A DNA stretch of 64,000 nt from Delphinapterus leucas (taxonomy: Eukaryota > Chordata > Mammalia > Artiodactyla > Monodontidae). The notes below the pieces were generated by a model. That model saw only the letters and a list, made by a program, of their open reading frames with translations, was not told the DNA's origin and did no database searches. A program made the translations under genes and the position numbers. This document shows, piece after piece, positions 47,463 to 58,726 of this stretch (the stretch's first letter is position 1; each line of letters opens with the position of its first letter). The DNA is taken from assembly GCF_002288925.2 (NCBI RefSeq), contig NW_022097996.1, positions 13,078,139 to 13,142,138 of the forward strand, read 5' to 3'.

Positions 47463-48383
47463 TTATTGTAAGTCTTTTTCTTGTCTTGTGTTTCCTGCCC
47501 AGCGAAGTTCCTTTACCATTTGTTGTAGAGCTGCTTTGGTGGTGCTGAATTGTCTTAGCTTTTGCTTGTCTGTAAAGGTTTTAATTTCTCTGTTGAATCT
47601 GAATGAGAACCTTGCTGGGTAGAGTAATCTTGGTTGTAGGTTTTCTCCTTTCACCACTTTAAATATGTCCTGCCTCTCCCTTCTGGCTTGCAGAGTTTCT
47701 GCTGAAAGATCAGCTGTTAACCTTATGGGGATTCCCTTGTGTGTTATTTGTTGTTTTTCCCTTGCTGCTTTTAATATTTTTTCTTTGAATTTAATTTTTG
47801 ATAGTTTGATTAATATGTGTCTTGGTGTGTTTTTCCTTGGATTTATCCTGTATGGGGCTCTCTGCACTTCCTGGACTTGACTATTTCCTTACCCATATTA
47901 TGGAAGTTTTCAACTATAATCTCTTCAAATATTTTCTCAGTCCCTTTTTTTCTCTTCTTCTTCTGGGACCCCTATAGTTCGAATGTTGGTGCATTTAACG
48001 TTGCCCAGAGGTCTGTGAGACTGTCCTTAATTCTTTTCATTCTTTTTTCTTTATTCTGCTCTGCAGTAGTTATTTCCACTATTTTTTCTTCCAGGTCACT
48101 TATCCGTTCTTCTGCCTCAGTTATTCTGCTTGATTCCTTCTAGAGAATTTTAAATTTCATTTATTGTGTTGTTCATCATTGTTTGTTTGCACTTTAGTTC
48201 TTCTAGGTCCTTGTTAAACATTTCTTGTATTTTCTCCATTCTATTTCCAAGATTTTGGATCATGTTTACTATCATTAGTCTGAATTCTTTTTCAGGTAGA
48301 CTGCCTACTTCCTCTTCACTTGTTTGTTCTGGAGGGTTTTTACCTTGCTCCTTTATCTGCTGCATATTTCTCTGTCTTCTCAT
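47463..48383 (-). pseudogene. L1 copy B ORF1, frameshifted
   Basis: Begins MRRQRNMQQIKEQ at 48383, breaks near 48140, and resumes through QRAPYRINPRKNTPRH. The family stop after the LQQM...L end is read through (…VKELRWAGN…), so the frame runs on to 47463. Compared with copy A it carries extra indels in the middle. Confidence 0.8.
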
Positions 48384-49690
48384 TTTGCTTAATTTACTGT
48401 GTTTGGGGTTTCCTTTTCACAGGCTGCAGGTTCGTAGTTTCCATTGTTTTTATTCTCTGCCCCCAGTTGGTGAGGTTGGTTCAGTGGGTTGTGTAGGCTT
48501 CCTGGTAGAGGGGACTGGTACCTGTGTTCTGGTGGATGAGGCTGGATCTTGTCTTTCTGGTGAGCAGCACCACGTCTGGTGGTGTGTTTTGGGGTGTCTG
48601 TGAACTTATTATGATTTAGGCAGCCTCTCTGCTAATGGGTGGGTTTGTGTTCCTGTCTTGCTAGTTGTTTGGCATAGGGTGTTCAGCACTGTAGCTTTCT
48701 GGTCATTGAGTGGAGCTGGGTCTTAGCATTGAGAAGGAGATCTCTGGGAGAGATTTCGCCATTTCATATTATGTGGGGTCGGGAGGTCTCTGGTGAAACA
48801 ATGTCCTGAAGTTGGCTCTCCCATCTCAGAGGCTCAGGCCTGACATTTGGCCAGAGCACCAAGACCCTGTTAGCCACACGGCTCAGAAGAAAAGGAAGAA
48901 AAAGAAATAAAGAAAAAATAAAATAAAATAAAGTTATTAAAATAGAAAACAATTATTAAAAATAAAAAAGTAATAAAAGAGAGAAAGAAAGAAGAGAGCA
49001 ACCAAAGCATAAAACAAATCCACCAATGATAGCAAGCACTAAAAAGTATACTAAAAAAAAAAAAACACACAACAAAAATGACAGAACCCTAGGACAAATG
49101 GCAAAAGTAAAGCTATACAGACAAAAACACACAAAGAAGCATACACATACACACTCACAAGAAGAGAAAAACAAAAGAAAACAATATAAAAAAATAAGAA
49201 AAGGAAGAGAGCAACCAAATCAATAAACAATCTACCAATTTTAATAAGCTCTAAATACTAAACTAGATAAGCATAAAACCAGAAACAAGTTAGATGCAGA
49301 AAGCAAACCCCGAGTTTACAGCTGCTCCCAAAGTCCCCCACCTCAATTTTGGGATGATTCATTGTCTCTTGAGGTATTCCACAGATGCAGGGTACATCAA
49401 GTTGATTGTGGAGATTTAATCCACTGCTCCTGAGGCTGCATGGAGAGGTTTCCCTTTCTCTTCTTTGTTTGTACAGCTCCTGGGGTTCAGCTTTGGATTT
49501 GGCCCCGCCTCTGCATGTAGGTCACCTGAGGGCGTCTTTTGGGAAACCTGAGGTCTTCTTCCAGCATTCAGTAGGTGTTCTGTAGGAGTTGTTCCACGTG
49601 TAGATGTAGTTTTGTTGTATTTGTGGGGAGGAAGGTGATCTCCACGTCTTACTCCTCCGCCGTCTTGAAGGCGCCCCGCAGTGAGCTTTT

Positions 49691-49850
49691 AACAATGCTC
49701 AGGGTAACAATGTCTTTCCCTCACCAGGACTTTTTAATGGCTTCTTTATTTCATCCAGGAGGATACAAGCATCCCATAAGACTCCAAGTGCTTCTCCCCT
49801 TGCTCTCTCCTTAGTTGCACTGACTGCCATTCTCCCTGCTTCTCATCATA
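49691..49850. other. Intergenic, nothing recognised
   Basis: Short unique stretch between L1 copy B and an L2 fragment. Confidence 0.4.
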
Positions 49851-50150
49851 CAGCAGCCACATGGACCTTCTTTCAGTTCTGCAAATGCCTTAATCTCCTG
49901 ACCCCTTTAGGGCCTTTGCACATCCCTTTTTCCCTCCTCCTCCCCTTCCTGGTTAACTCCTAACTCCTGCTCATCCCTCTGGCCTCAGAGAGGCCTCTCT
50001 GGCCCCTTCATGTCAATTAGATTCCTATTACCGTGTCCACAGCATTCGACACTTGTCCTCCACAGCTTTACACCAGTTTGTGTTACACCCTTATTTTTGT
50101 GTTAGTTGGTTTATGGACCGTCTCCCCACTGCCCTAGCATCCTTCTTCTT
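49850..50150 (+). repeat. L2 LINE 3' fragment
   Basis: 'tcatacagcagccacatggaccttctttcagttct', 'cctttgcacatccc', 'ctcagagaggcctctctggcc' and 'agcattcgacacttg' are the characteristic L2 3'-end order. Confidence 0.8.
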
Positions 50151-50332
50151 TATTTCCATTGCACATTCCTTATACACAATACATGCTTTTAAATTAAATA
50201 TTGAATGAAATATGTTCCCTCTGGCTGTGCCTCAAGTTTATTCAGAGTGCTCACTGAACCTGTTCTCCAGGTTTAGATGAACTTGACTGTGAGCAGGAAT
50301 GGATTAGGTCAAGTCTGACCACTCAGAGGTGG

Positions 50333-50530
50333 TCAGTGGCTTAGAATGAGGGCTTTGGAATCCACCGCACTTGGATTTGAATCCCACTCCACTATTCATA
50401 AGTGACCAAGGGCAAATGTGCCCCTCATTGGTAAATTGAGGGTAATAGCACCTACCTCCCAGAGTTGTTGTCAGGAGTAGATGAGGGAGCAGGTGCTCAC
50501 ACTAAGTACTCAGTATAACAAAATTGCTTT
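50333..50530 (+). repeat. MIR SINE
   Basis: Nearly complete: 'gtggcttagaatgagggctttgg', 'ttggatttgaatcccactccac', 'cctacctcccagagttgttg', 'cactaagtactcagtat'. Confidence 0.85.
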
Positions 50531-50649
50531 TATTTTCCTCATCTTCATCACCAGTATCCTCATCACTAGGACGGTGCTTTCATGTTTGGAGGTTTGCAAA
50601 TGTCCCTTGTGATAAGTAAGGGTATGCTGTACCTACCGGAACTGTTTCA

Positions 50650-50990
50650 CTGTTCCTCCCTTCCTTCCTTCCGTCCTTCCTTCCTTCCTTTCTTTCTGAT
50701 TTTTATTGGAGTCTAGTTGATTTACAATGTTGTGTTAGTTTCAGGGGTTCAGCAGCATGAATCAGTTATACATATATCCACTCTTGTTTAGAATCTTTTC
50801 CCATATAGGCCATTGCAGAGTATTGAGTAGAGTTCCCTGTGCTCTACAATAGGTCCTTGTTAGTTATCTATTTTATATATCGTAGTATATATATGTCAGT
50901 CCCAATCTTCCAATTTATCCCTCTCCCATCCTTATCCACACCCCGTAACTATAAGTTTATTTTCTACATCTGTAACTCTATTTCTTACCT
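50650..50990 (-). mobile_element. 5'-truncated L1 tail
   Basis: L1 3' end in minus orientation after a (TTCC)n tract at 50658-50690. Near-identical flanks ggaactgttt/tgaactgttt (about 50638 and 50990) suggest a target duplication. Confidence 0.85.
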
Positions 50991-52152
50991 GAACTGTTTT
51001 CTGACGATGCCACACCTTTAGACACAACGCTTTGCCCACTTCCCCGCCCACTTCCCTGCCCCTGGCCCTGGCCCTGGCCCTGGTGCAGAGACAGACTTTG
51101 CACAGAGGTTTTCCTGACTCTTCCCGGTCTTGTGTTGCAGCCCAGGCCCAGTGCGTGTCATGCTTTACTCTACACATGTGAGAGTGGGAACCCCAGTGAG
51201 AAACTGGTGATGGGAAAAAGTGGGTGTCTGGGAAGAGATAGAAAGGACAGGGTCGGGGTGGAGGCCAGATGAGGAGGAATTAAATCCAGGCTTGGGCTCT
51301 GTAAAAATTTCCTGCAGAAAAAGGAGCCATTCAACAAATGGTTCCCAGAATGACACCCTGGGCTAACTTCCTGGAGAAATAGACTAGGGGACCAGCAATG
51401 AATAAAAAGCAGCTCCCAGGCAGGTATCTGCATGTCACTTCCTTCCTTTTCACATTTCATGTTCATATTTAAAGCTTCCATTCCAAAGACCCATAAAACA
51501 ACAGTCACCACCAGTAATGATTTCCTGCAGCCCCCCTGGAAAGCATTAGAAAAATGTTTCCCTTTAATAGGCTATTTGGGGAAGACAAAAATCAATAATT
51601 TGTACGCAGACATTTTGCAGATGTGAATTTATATTGTCCAAATACTCCTGGTTACTACCCATCTCCTCTAAAAAATGGCCACATAGTAATGTTGCATTTT
51701 GTAAAGACATATTGGCTTGCACTTCTGAATGTGCATACAATGAAAGAAATGCTTGTGGTAAGAGATACCTTGCAAAGGCTTTTTATATGGTCTCAGTTGT
51801 ATCTTGCTGCCTTTGGCTCCTGCAAATAAATTCCAAATGTGATTTACAAATGGAATATCTAATAGAATTTTTTTTTATAAAGACAATGACAAATTAAACC
51901 AGTACCTAATGTGGATAGCTCTAGATCTAATTGAGGCTTGACTGATGGGTCTGCAGTAAGAGATGCTATATTTCAGGGATCTGGAGATTGAGATATAAAC
52001 AGAAAATGAGTTTTCTAAGAATGCTCTCTTCCATCAAGTTGTGAGTTGCTTTGAATAATTAAATTCACTAGTGGCCTGCCATCCTTCCACAACCTGTAGA
52101 CATGGGTTCCGCTTTTCCCCATCTTTGAATACATTCTTCTAATGATATTCCA
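50991..52152. other. Intergenic; one hexanucleotide repeat
   Basis: (CCCTGG)4 at about 51059-51083. Otherwise no repeat family or exon recognised. Confidence 0.45.
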
Positions 52153-53102
52153 TCTATTATCAGAAGGGGGACCCCTCCCAGGGCCCGAGAGTGGGCTCTT
52201 GTCTAACACTCAAATGAATTGTCCAGAGACACACACACTGACAAAGCTAAAGACTTTATTGGGAAGGGGCACCTGGGTGGAGAGCAGCAGGGTAAGGGAA
52301 CCCAGGAGAACTGCTCTGCCATATGGCTCGCAGTCTTAGGTTTTATGGTAATAGGGTTAGTTTCTGGATTGAGTCTGGCCAATCATCTTGCCTGTGCCCA
52401 TATTTGGTCTGATTCAAGGCCCTTCCTGGTGGCACGTGCATCTCTCAGTCAAGATGGTTTTCAGGGGACTTCCCTGGTGGTGCAGTGGTTGAGAATCTAT
52501 CTGCCAATGCAGGGGACACGGGTTCGAGCCCTGGTCTGGGAAGATCCCACATGCTGCGGAGCAACTAAGCCCATGCGCCAGAACTACTGAGCCTGAGCTC
52601 TAGAGCCCATGAGCCACAACTACTGAGCCCTCATGGTCTAGGGTCCGCCTGCCGCAACTGCTGACCCCACGTGCTGCAACTACTGAAGCCCACGTGCCTA
52701 GAGTCCGTGCTCCACAACGAAGAGTAGCCCCCCCCCCCACCGCTGCAACTAAATCAAGCCTGCACGCAGCAGTGAAGACCCAACGCAGACAAAAATAAAT
52801 TAAAAAAAAAAAAAAGATGGTTTTCAGTGGGAGAGTTCCTGGGAGGTTGGTGGGACATATGGGCTAGCGTCTCCTCCCTCCTGTTGGCCCCTCCCAAATT
52901 CTCCCAGTTACTTTTACAAGACATATTATGGGCTGGCATCTCCTCCCTCCTTTCTGCCTCTCGCGAGTTCTCCCAGTTAGTTTTCAGCGGCAGCACTGTG
53001 TTCCTTATCAGGAAGGGACCTCGTGTTGTGAGACAACTCACGCAAGCGGTTCACATTGTGCCTGGCCAAGGAGGGTGGTTTCAGTCAACAGTTCCCTCAC
53101 AC
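52153..53102 (-). mobile_element. Gammaretrovirus-like (ERV1) solo LTR, minus, with SINE inside
   Basis: Read on the minus strand from about 53102 it begins TGTGAGGGAACTG. It has a U3 with two ~67-base direct repeats (52987-52920 and 52919-52854), a CATAAAA box near 52347-52341, and an AATAAA at 52260-52255. The U5 is GT-rich and ends in a GGGAGGGGTCCCCCTTC-type sequence. No gag, pol or env sequence adjoins it, so it is a solo LTR. A long CHR SINE (52465-52813) interrupts U3. The outer ends and the expected short target duplication could not be fixed. Confidence 0.75.
52465..52813 (+). repeat. CHR SINE, long form, 14-bp TSD, within LTR
   Basis: Full long form, with a C-run at 52728-52738 and an A-tail. 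Exact duplication aagatggttttcag at 52451-52464 and 52814-52827. LTR text continues on both sides, so the SINE is younger than the LTR. Confidence 0.95.
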
Positions 53103-53132
53103 AACCGTTTTCATGTCACTTGCTATTATTTT

Positions 53133-53245
53133 CTATTTATTTATTTATTTTAAAAAATTTGATACAATTTTTAAAGCTTACACTCTATTTACAGTTATCA
53201 CAAAATATTCACTATATTCCCCATGTTGACTAGCCAGTGTGTGTG
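53133..53245 (-). mobile_element. L1 3'-end fragment
   Basis: After a TTTA-rich tract, 'cttacactctatttacagttatcacaaaatattcactatattccccatgttg' matches an L1 3' end in minus orientation. A T-run follows at 53249-53260. Short and poorly delimited. Confidence 0.6.
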
Positions 53246-53380
53246 TGTTTTTTTTTTTTTAAAGAAGAGAGACTAGTGGCAAGTGGAAGGGGAGGGTTTG
53301 GAAACTCAGAGCCCCTCAGAGGTGGGGCAATTCTGTTACTGGTTATGACGAGGATCTACTTATTGGTAAACTCAGAGTTT

Positions 53381-53500
53381 TTATTTTTATTTTTTTTCCG
53401 ACCACGCCATGCCGGATCTTAGTTCACCAGCCAGGGATCAAACCCAGGTCCCCTCTAGTGGAAGCGCAGAGCCCTAGCCACTGGACTGCCAGGGAATTCC
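53381..53500 (-). repeat. CHR SINE, short form
   Basis: Plus-strand 'ccagccagggatcaaacccaggtcccctctagtggaagcgcagagccc...agggaattccc' is the reverse of the short CHR form. The T-rich tail is on the left. Confidence 0.9.
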
Positions 53501-53639
53501 CAACTAGGCAGTGAAGACATTGAAGGTCACTGGAAAGTAAAAGTGACTTTGGAAGAGGTAGAGGTAACACAGTGTGCCATTATCAGCTACCTGTGCTCTT
53601 TTCCAGACCAGCTTAACATGTTTTGACTTTTTCATTTAT

Positions 53640-53890
53640 TTGGCAAGCAGCATGGTAAACGGACTGTGCCTGGAATTTAGAGTAACACAGTCTGGTGTTC
53701 AAATCCTGGCTCCACTTACCTTGAAAACTTGGCTAAGCTACCTGACATCTCAGCCTCAGTTCCTTATCCATTAAATGGCAAAAAATACCACTTACCCTAC
53801 AGAGTTGTTGTGAGAATTCAGTGAAATAATTCCTGTCAGCCCCTTGGTCTGGTGCCTCCTGTGGCAGGTGCTTGGTCTATGTTAGCCTTC
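53640..53890 (+). repeat. MIR SINE
   Basis: 'cagtctggtgttcaaatcctggctccacttacc', 'ctcagttccttatccattaaatgg' and 'ctacagagttgttgtgagaattcagtgaaa' are the MIR head, core and tail in order. Confidence 0.85.
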
Positions 53891-54279
53891 CTCTCCCCCT
53901 CTTTTGGAAATAGGGTCTGGAGGAAACTGACTGATAATTGGGAAAGCAAAGAAATATAACAGCAAAAGAGGTGCTGTCAGTGGTGGTACTAAGCATACTG
54001 TTTGGGTGATTTCATTCATTACAGCATCAACAAGTCTTTACACATCAGAGCTGGGAGACAATTAATCTAGTCCACTTTACAGACGTTAGACTAGCACCTA
54101 AAATGACCTCTAATAGTGTCAGTGTCGCCTTCATTTGCTGTGCGGACACAAAATGAGTACTGCAGTCCTTGCCATTGGGGAGGGCTCCCCCAGCTTTCTC
54201 GTAACATCTCAGAAGCTTGGCACTTGCAACCAGACTTTCTCAGTAGTAGTAGAGAGTCAAGTGTATTTGTTGGAGTGAG

Positions 54280-54500
54280 CAGTGGGTTTGGGATCAGAAG
54301 ATCTGGGTTAGTGTCTTGCCCCTGCCACATGGTTGATGTATGATTTTGAATTAGTCACTGCACCTCTCAGAGCATATTTTTGTCATCTGTAAAACAGGTG
54401 TCCTGAGAACATTCCCTACATACTTATCTTGACAAGGTATTGTGAGGACTAAAAGAAATAAGGAATGGAAAGGTTTGTAGATGGGAGGCATCATGTCATT
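54280..54500 (+). repeat. MIR SINE, degraded
   Basis: 'gatctgggttagtgtcttgcccctgccacatgg', 'attagtcactgcacctctcagagc' and 'catctgtaaaacagg' mark an old MIR. Confidence 0.7.
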
Positions 54501-54626
54501 GCTATCATCCCTGTAGCTAACTATCTCCAAGGAGAAGGTATCAGCTTTTATCACATAGGGTCTGGGATGGTGAGATGCTAGGCATTTTATAATCCTCTAG
54601 GTGTGATCTAGGGCAGGCACCTTTTA

Positions 54627-54911
54627 AAAAATTATTTTATTGAAGTATAGTAGATTTACAAAGTGTGTTAATTTCTGCTGTACAGCAAAGTGATTCAGTT
54701 ATACATATATATACATTCTTTTTAATTTTCTTTTCCACTATGTTTTATCACAGGATATTGAATATAGTTCCCTGTGCTATACAGTAGGACCTTGTTGTTT
54801 ATCCATCCCATATATAATGGTTTGCATCTGCTCATCCCAAACTCTCAGTCCATCCCTTCCCCACTCCCCCTCTACTTTGGCAACCACAAGTCTGTTTTCT
54901 CTGTCTGTCTT
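54627..54911 (-). mobile_element. 5'-truncated L1 tail with TSD
   Basis: L1 3' end in minus orientation ('attgaagtatagtagatttacaaagtgtg' to 'ggcaaccacaagtctgttttctctgtctg'). Duplication ggcacctttt at 54617-54626 and 54912-54921. Confidence 0.9.
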
Positions 54912-54921
54912 GGCACCTTTT

Positions 54922-55828
54922 TTGAATTGACTTTTCTAATCTAATCACATCAGTAGGCAGCCACTTGCTCAATTAGAAGGGCAACACTGATTCTCAGGAC
55001 AATGCTCACTCTGTTACAAACTCAAGCATGTTTAGCGGTTATAGTCACCACTTATCAGGCCTTTAACGCGTGAGAGACATGGCGTCAATCACTTGATTTA
55101 CATTATTTCATAGAGGACTACTACGTGAATGAGTCCAGGTCCATGTGAATGGTCTCCTCTGGAGTTGTGCAGTGTACAACCTGCTTGGCTGTCCATAATA
55201 GACCTGCTCACAAAATCCCTATGAAGTATATCTGCACAGACTTTTTGAATAATCCCAGTTATCCTAATTTATGGATGAAAAAATAAAAGATTTGGAAAAA
55301 TTAAGTAACATTTTCAAATAATAAAGTCAACGAGTGGTAAAGTCAGAATTCTAAAGTCTGCTTTTCTCATATGCTATATGTTATTTCATGAGTTTAATGA
55401 AATTCCAATGTCTTCCACCAAAAAACCCACTAGGAGCACACCTGTAGTTGAACAAGTTGAGATGTTTGATATTTTGTGGCTTGGATAATATTCTTATATT
55501 TTTTGTATTCAGACATGACTATGGAATGGTCTTGTTTTTGTCTTGGTCCATTGCAGTTCCAGAGTGGCCTTGCCTCATGTTGATGTTTGGAGAAATTGTT
55601 TATGTCCAACAGGAGAACACCCGGGCCAGCTCCCAGTGCTTTTTTCTTCCTCAGGGTAAAAGGTCTGGAGAGTGCTGGTGTATATATCATTTGATAAGTG
55701 CTTTAAGCCTTCACTGTGTAGCTCAAAACTGAAGTCCCACATTTTGTGATGAAAGAAGTAGAAGGAAATAGAATATGCAGAGGCCATGTGAAGTCATCAC
55801 CGTGTATCTTATACTAAGTGAATGATTG
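54922..55828. other. Intergenic, nothing recognised
   Basis: No exon or confidently named repeat. The text around 55130-55200 may be an ancient element but was not identified. Confidence 0.4.
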
Positions 55829-55863
55829 CTGGTTGTGGGTATTTTATTTCATTTTATTTTTAA

Positions 55864-56144
55864 AAACTTATTTATTCATTTATTTATTTTTGGCTGTGTT
55901 GGGTATTCGTTGCTGCACTTAGTTGCAGTGAGCGGGGGCTACTCTTCGTTGTGGTGCACAGGCTTCTCATTGCGGTGGCTTCTCTTGTCGTGGAGCACAG
56001 GCTCTAGGCGCGCGGGCTTCAGTAGTTGTGGCGCATGGGCTTAGTTGCTCCACGGCATGTGGGATCTTCCCGGACCAGGGCTCGAACCTGTGTCCCCTGC
56101 GTTGGCAGGCAGATTCTTAACCACTGTGCCACCAGAGAAGCCCC
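55864..56144 (-). repeat. CHR SINE, long form, nested in the tail of another SINE
   Basis: Full long form on the minus strand, with a perfect 16-bp duplication ttcattttatttttaa at 55848-55863 and 56145-56160. The duplicated sequence is the A-tail region of the short SINE at 56161-56284, so this copy inserted into that tail. Confidence 0.95.
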
Positions 56145-56160
56145 TTCATTTTATTTTTAA

Positions 56161-56284
56161 TTTAATTTATTTTTTTTGGCCGTCCTGCACGGCTTGCAGG
56201 ATATTAGTTCCCCAACCAGGGATCGAACGTGTTCCCTGCAGTGGAAGTGCAGAGTCTTAACAACTGGACCACCAGGGAATTCCC
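56161..56284 (-). repeat. CHR SINE, short form, host of nested SINE
   Basis: Short form on the minus strand. Its own duplication is the outer pair ctggttgYRggtatttta (55829-55846 and 56285-56302, two mismatches). Part of its tail now lies left of the nested long SINE. Confidence 0.92.
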
Positions 56285-56302
56285 CTGGTTGCAGGTATTT
56301 TA

Positions 56303-57094
56303 AAAGTAGTTTTGTATAGTTTATTACAACTAATACTTTTTCTCAAAGTACAATTTTGTGGTCCAGATGGCAGTTCCTATGATAAGGTGCTGTTTTATTT
56401 CTCTTGAATGATTCAAATCAGCCTTGATGGGAGAAGGTAGCATGACATGGTGGGAAAACATGTATGATGGGTCATGCAGACATAGGGTTGAGGTCCACCC
56501 ATAACACAAGGGGATTTTACTGGATCAAGGAAATATGGGGCAGTGCTCCAGCCAACTTGATTTTAGAAGGTCAAGAATATATGACACTTCCATGCAAAGA
56601 GGTTGACAAAGCAAGAACTTTCGAGCCAGAGAAGCACATTCTAGTGATACACAAGAGTGGGTACAATGGTTTTCAAAGTATGGTCATTGTGAAAGATAAA
56701 ATACATGTAAAAGGAATGTGAGCCATCTGAGCAAGGGCCTGCCCTATTATGTTAGGGGTTAGGGATGAGGCAATGAGAAATTTTTAAAGACGAGGTTGCC
56801 AACAAACTACGGGCTTAATTTATCTGTGGTTTCAGGATAGCTTGTCTTAGGAAAGTGGAAGCAGGCAAGCATCGGCTGTAAAATAAATTAAGTGAATTTA
56901 GTGAAGTTCCAAAATGTTCCTAAAATGTGGCAGCCAGACTGGAATGTATTTTCCTAGGACCACACTCTAAAATAGTTATCTAGCCTGCCTACTGTGGACA
57001 CCAAATCCTGACTGCAATTGTCAGGACTCACCTTGCTCTAAAATAATAATTATAACAGTAGTCGAACGTTTTTTAAAAAATTCAGAACTTTAGA
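56303..57094. other. Intergenic, nothing recognised
   Basis: No repeat or exon recognised. An 85-codon open frame at 56464-56721 has no family resemblance. Confidence 0.45.
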
Positions 57095-57834
57095 AATATG
57101 AGAGAGGACACCATAGGATAAGTTAACAGGCAGATGACAGACTGGGAGAAGATGTTCACAATGTAAAAGTGACAAGGCGTTAATATCTAGGAATATAAAG
57201 GAACTCCAGACAAATTAGTAAGAAAAAGACAGAAACTCCTAGAAAAATGGGTGGTTTAAAGAAGACCAGGCAATTCAAAGAAGAACAAATATGAATTGGA
57301 TAACACGTGCAGGAAGAAAAGATCAACCTTATTTGTAATCAGGTCACTGCAAATTGAAATGATAAGATACTGCCCAACATGCATAAGTTAGGCAAGAAGG
57401 GACTAATTGCAGAAGAGAAAGAGTTGATGAGGGTGTAGGGAAACTGGAAGCACTTGTAGCGGGAATGCAAATTGATGCAGCCATTTAGAAGATGCTCCGG
57501 CAGGACTCACTGAAGTGAAGTAGGCATATGCCTGAATATCCAAAATCCCATTTCTGGGTATTTGCTCCAGAAAAACTCACGCGTCCATAGGGCACCTGTA
57601 TGAGAGCATCTGTGGAAGTGGGGTAATCTGATTGTCTATCGCTAGTGGGATAGATAAGTGAAAAGAGGAAATGCCTTCTGTGGAATATCGTGTAGCACTC
57701 AGAGGCAGTAATATAATGATATATATGGCTACATGCAGAGATCTTAAAAACATAGTGCTTAGTAAAAAAAAAAAAAGAAACTGGAGAAAGCAGAACAGGA
57801 TATAAAGCATAATACCATTTTAAAATTAAACGTA

Positions 57835-57869
<35 letters not shown>

Positions 57870-58020
57870 ACACATACATACACACAGAACTACTTTTTTA
57901 CAATGACATAAGCATTGTAGAATATGTATCAAATTCATTAAAGTGGGTGCCTGTAGGAGGGAGGCAGGATCCTGAGAGCAGGGCTGGGGATGAAAGAGAA
58001 ATATAAAACACAATAAGATA
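57095..58020 (+). mobile_element. Old L1M-type LINE, ORF2 C-terminal region and 3'UTR
   Basis: Text such as 'gacagactgggagaagatgttcacaat', 'ggaatataaaggaactcc', 'tgggtatttgctccagaaaaactc' and 'atggctacatgcagagatcttaaaaacat' is the plus-strand end of L1M ORF2. A (TA)n microsatellite at 57842-57868 sits in its 3' part. The frame is fully decayed. Confidence 0.75.
57842..57868 (+). repeat. (TA)n microsatellite
   Basis: Uninterrupted alternating TA of about 27 bases between TG-rich and CA-rich edges. Confidence 0.95.
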
Positions 58021-58150
58021 GCATGACCCTGTGGTTATGTCAATTGTCTGTATTGGAAGTCCCTCCCTCCTCAATTAAAGATGGCATTTGTTCATTGAGG
58101 TTGAATGCTTACATAGTATGAAAAAATTACCATATCCCATTTATTCTGCT

Positions 58151-58259
58151 GCAAGTAAATATTCTTAGTGCAAGTAAATATTCAACAAACAACATAGATG
58201 GATATATAAGAAACAGACCAAGTTATCTTTAAGTAATTAAAGTTATCTTTAAGTAATTA
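58151..58259 (+). repeat. Two small tandem duplications
   Basis: gcaagtaaatattc is repeated at a 19-base spacing (58151 and 58170). A 20-base unit, agttatctttaagtaattaa, is repeated head to tail (58221-58240 and 58241-58259, with the last base changed). Nothing else is seen here. Confidence 0.9.
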
Positions 58260-58353
58260 TTGAATGTGCTAAATCAGGTCTGACTCAAGGCCTTATTGGA
58301 CCATATTGTTCCTCCTTTGCTGTCTGTGTTCTGTTGATTCTTCTCTGTGTTCT

Positions 58354-58726
58354 TTTTTTTTTAAAATACATTTATTTACTTATTTATTTTTGGCTGCATT
58401 GGGTCTTCGTCGTTGGGTCTTAGTTGTTGCGCGCGGACTTTCTCTAGTTGCGACGAGCGGGGCCTACTCTACTTTGTGGTGTGTGGGCTTCTCATGGCGG
58501 TGGCTGCTCTTGTTGCAGAGCTTGGGCTTTAGGCACACGGGCTTCAGTAGTTGTGGCATGTGGGCTCAGTAGTTGTGGCTCGTGGGCTCTAGAGCGCAGG
58601 CTCAATAGTTGTGGCCCACGGGCTTAGTTGCTCTGGGGGCATGTGGGATCTTCCCAGACCAGGCCTCAAACCTGTCCCCTGCATTGGCAGGCGGATTCTC
58701 AGCCACTGTGCCACCAGGGAAGTCCC
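58354..58726 (-). repeat. CHR SINE, long form
   Basis: Long form on the minus strand with an extra 'actattgagcc' unit, ending in an (AAAT)n-type tail on the left. Flanks ttctctgtgttctt and ttctttgttctt (about 58339 and 58727) are a possible target duplication. Confidence 0.92.

Larger units (their letters stand above)
43239..49679 (-). mobile_element. Full-length, inactive L1 retrotransposon (copy B)
   Basis: Same orientation and layout as copy A but more decayed. The 5' end is at 49679 (gcggggcgccttcaagacgg, YY1-like site changed to AAGACGGCGG). An ORF1 remnant, an ORF2 remnant and a 3' end with a T-rich tail tract (43239-43301) follow. An 11-bp duplication, agtgagctttt, lies at 43228-43238 and 49680-49690. 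The 5'UTR is about 850 bases shorter than copy A at one internal junction (49536-49541). Confidence 0.9.
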
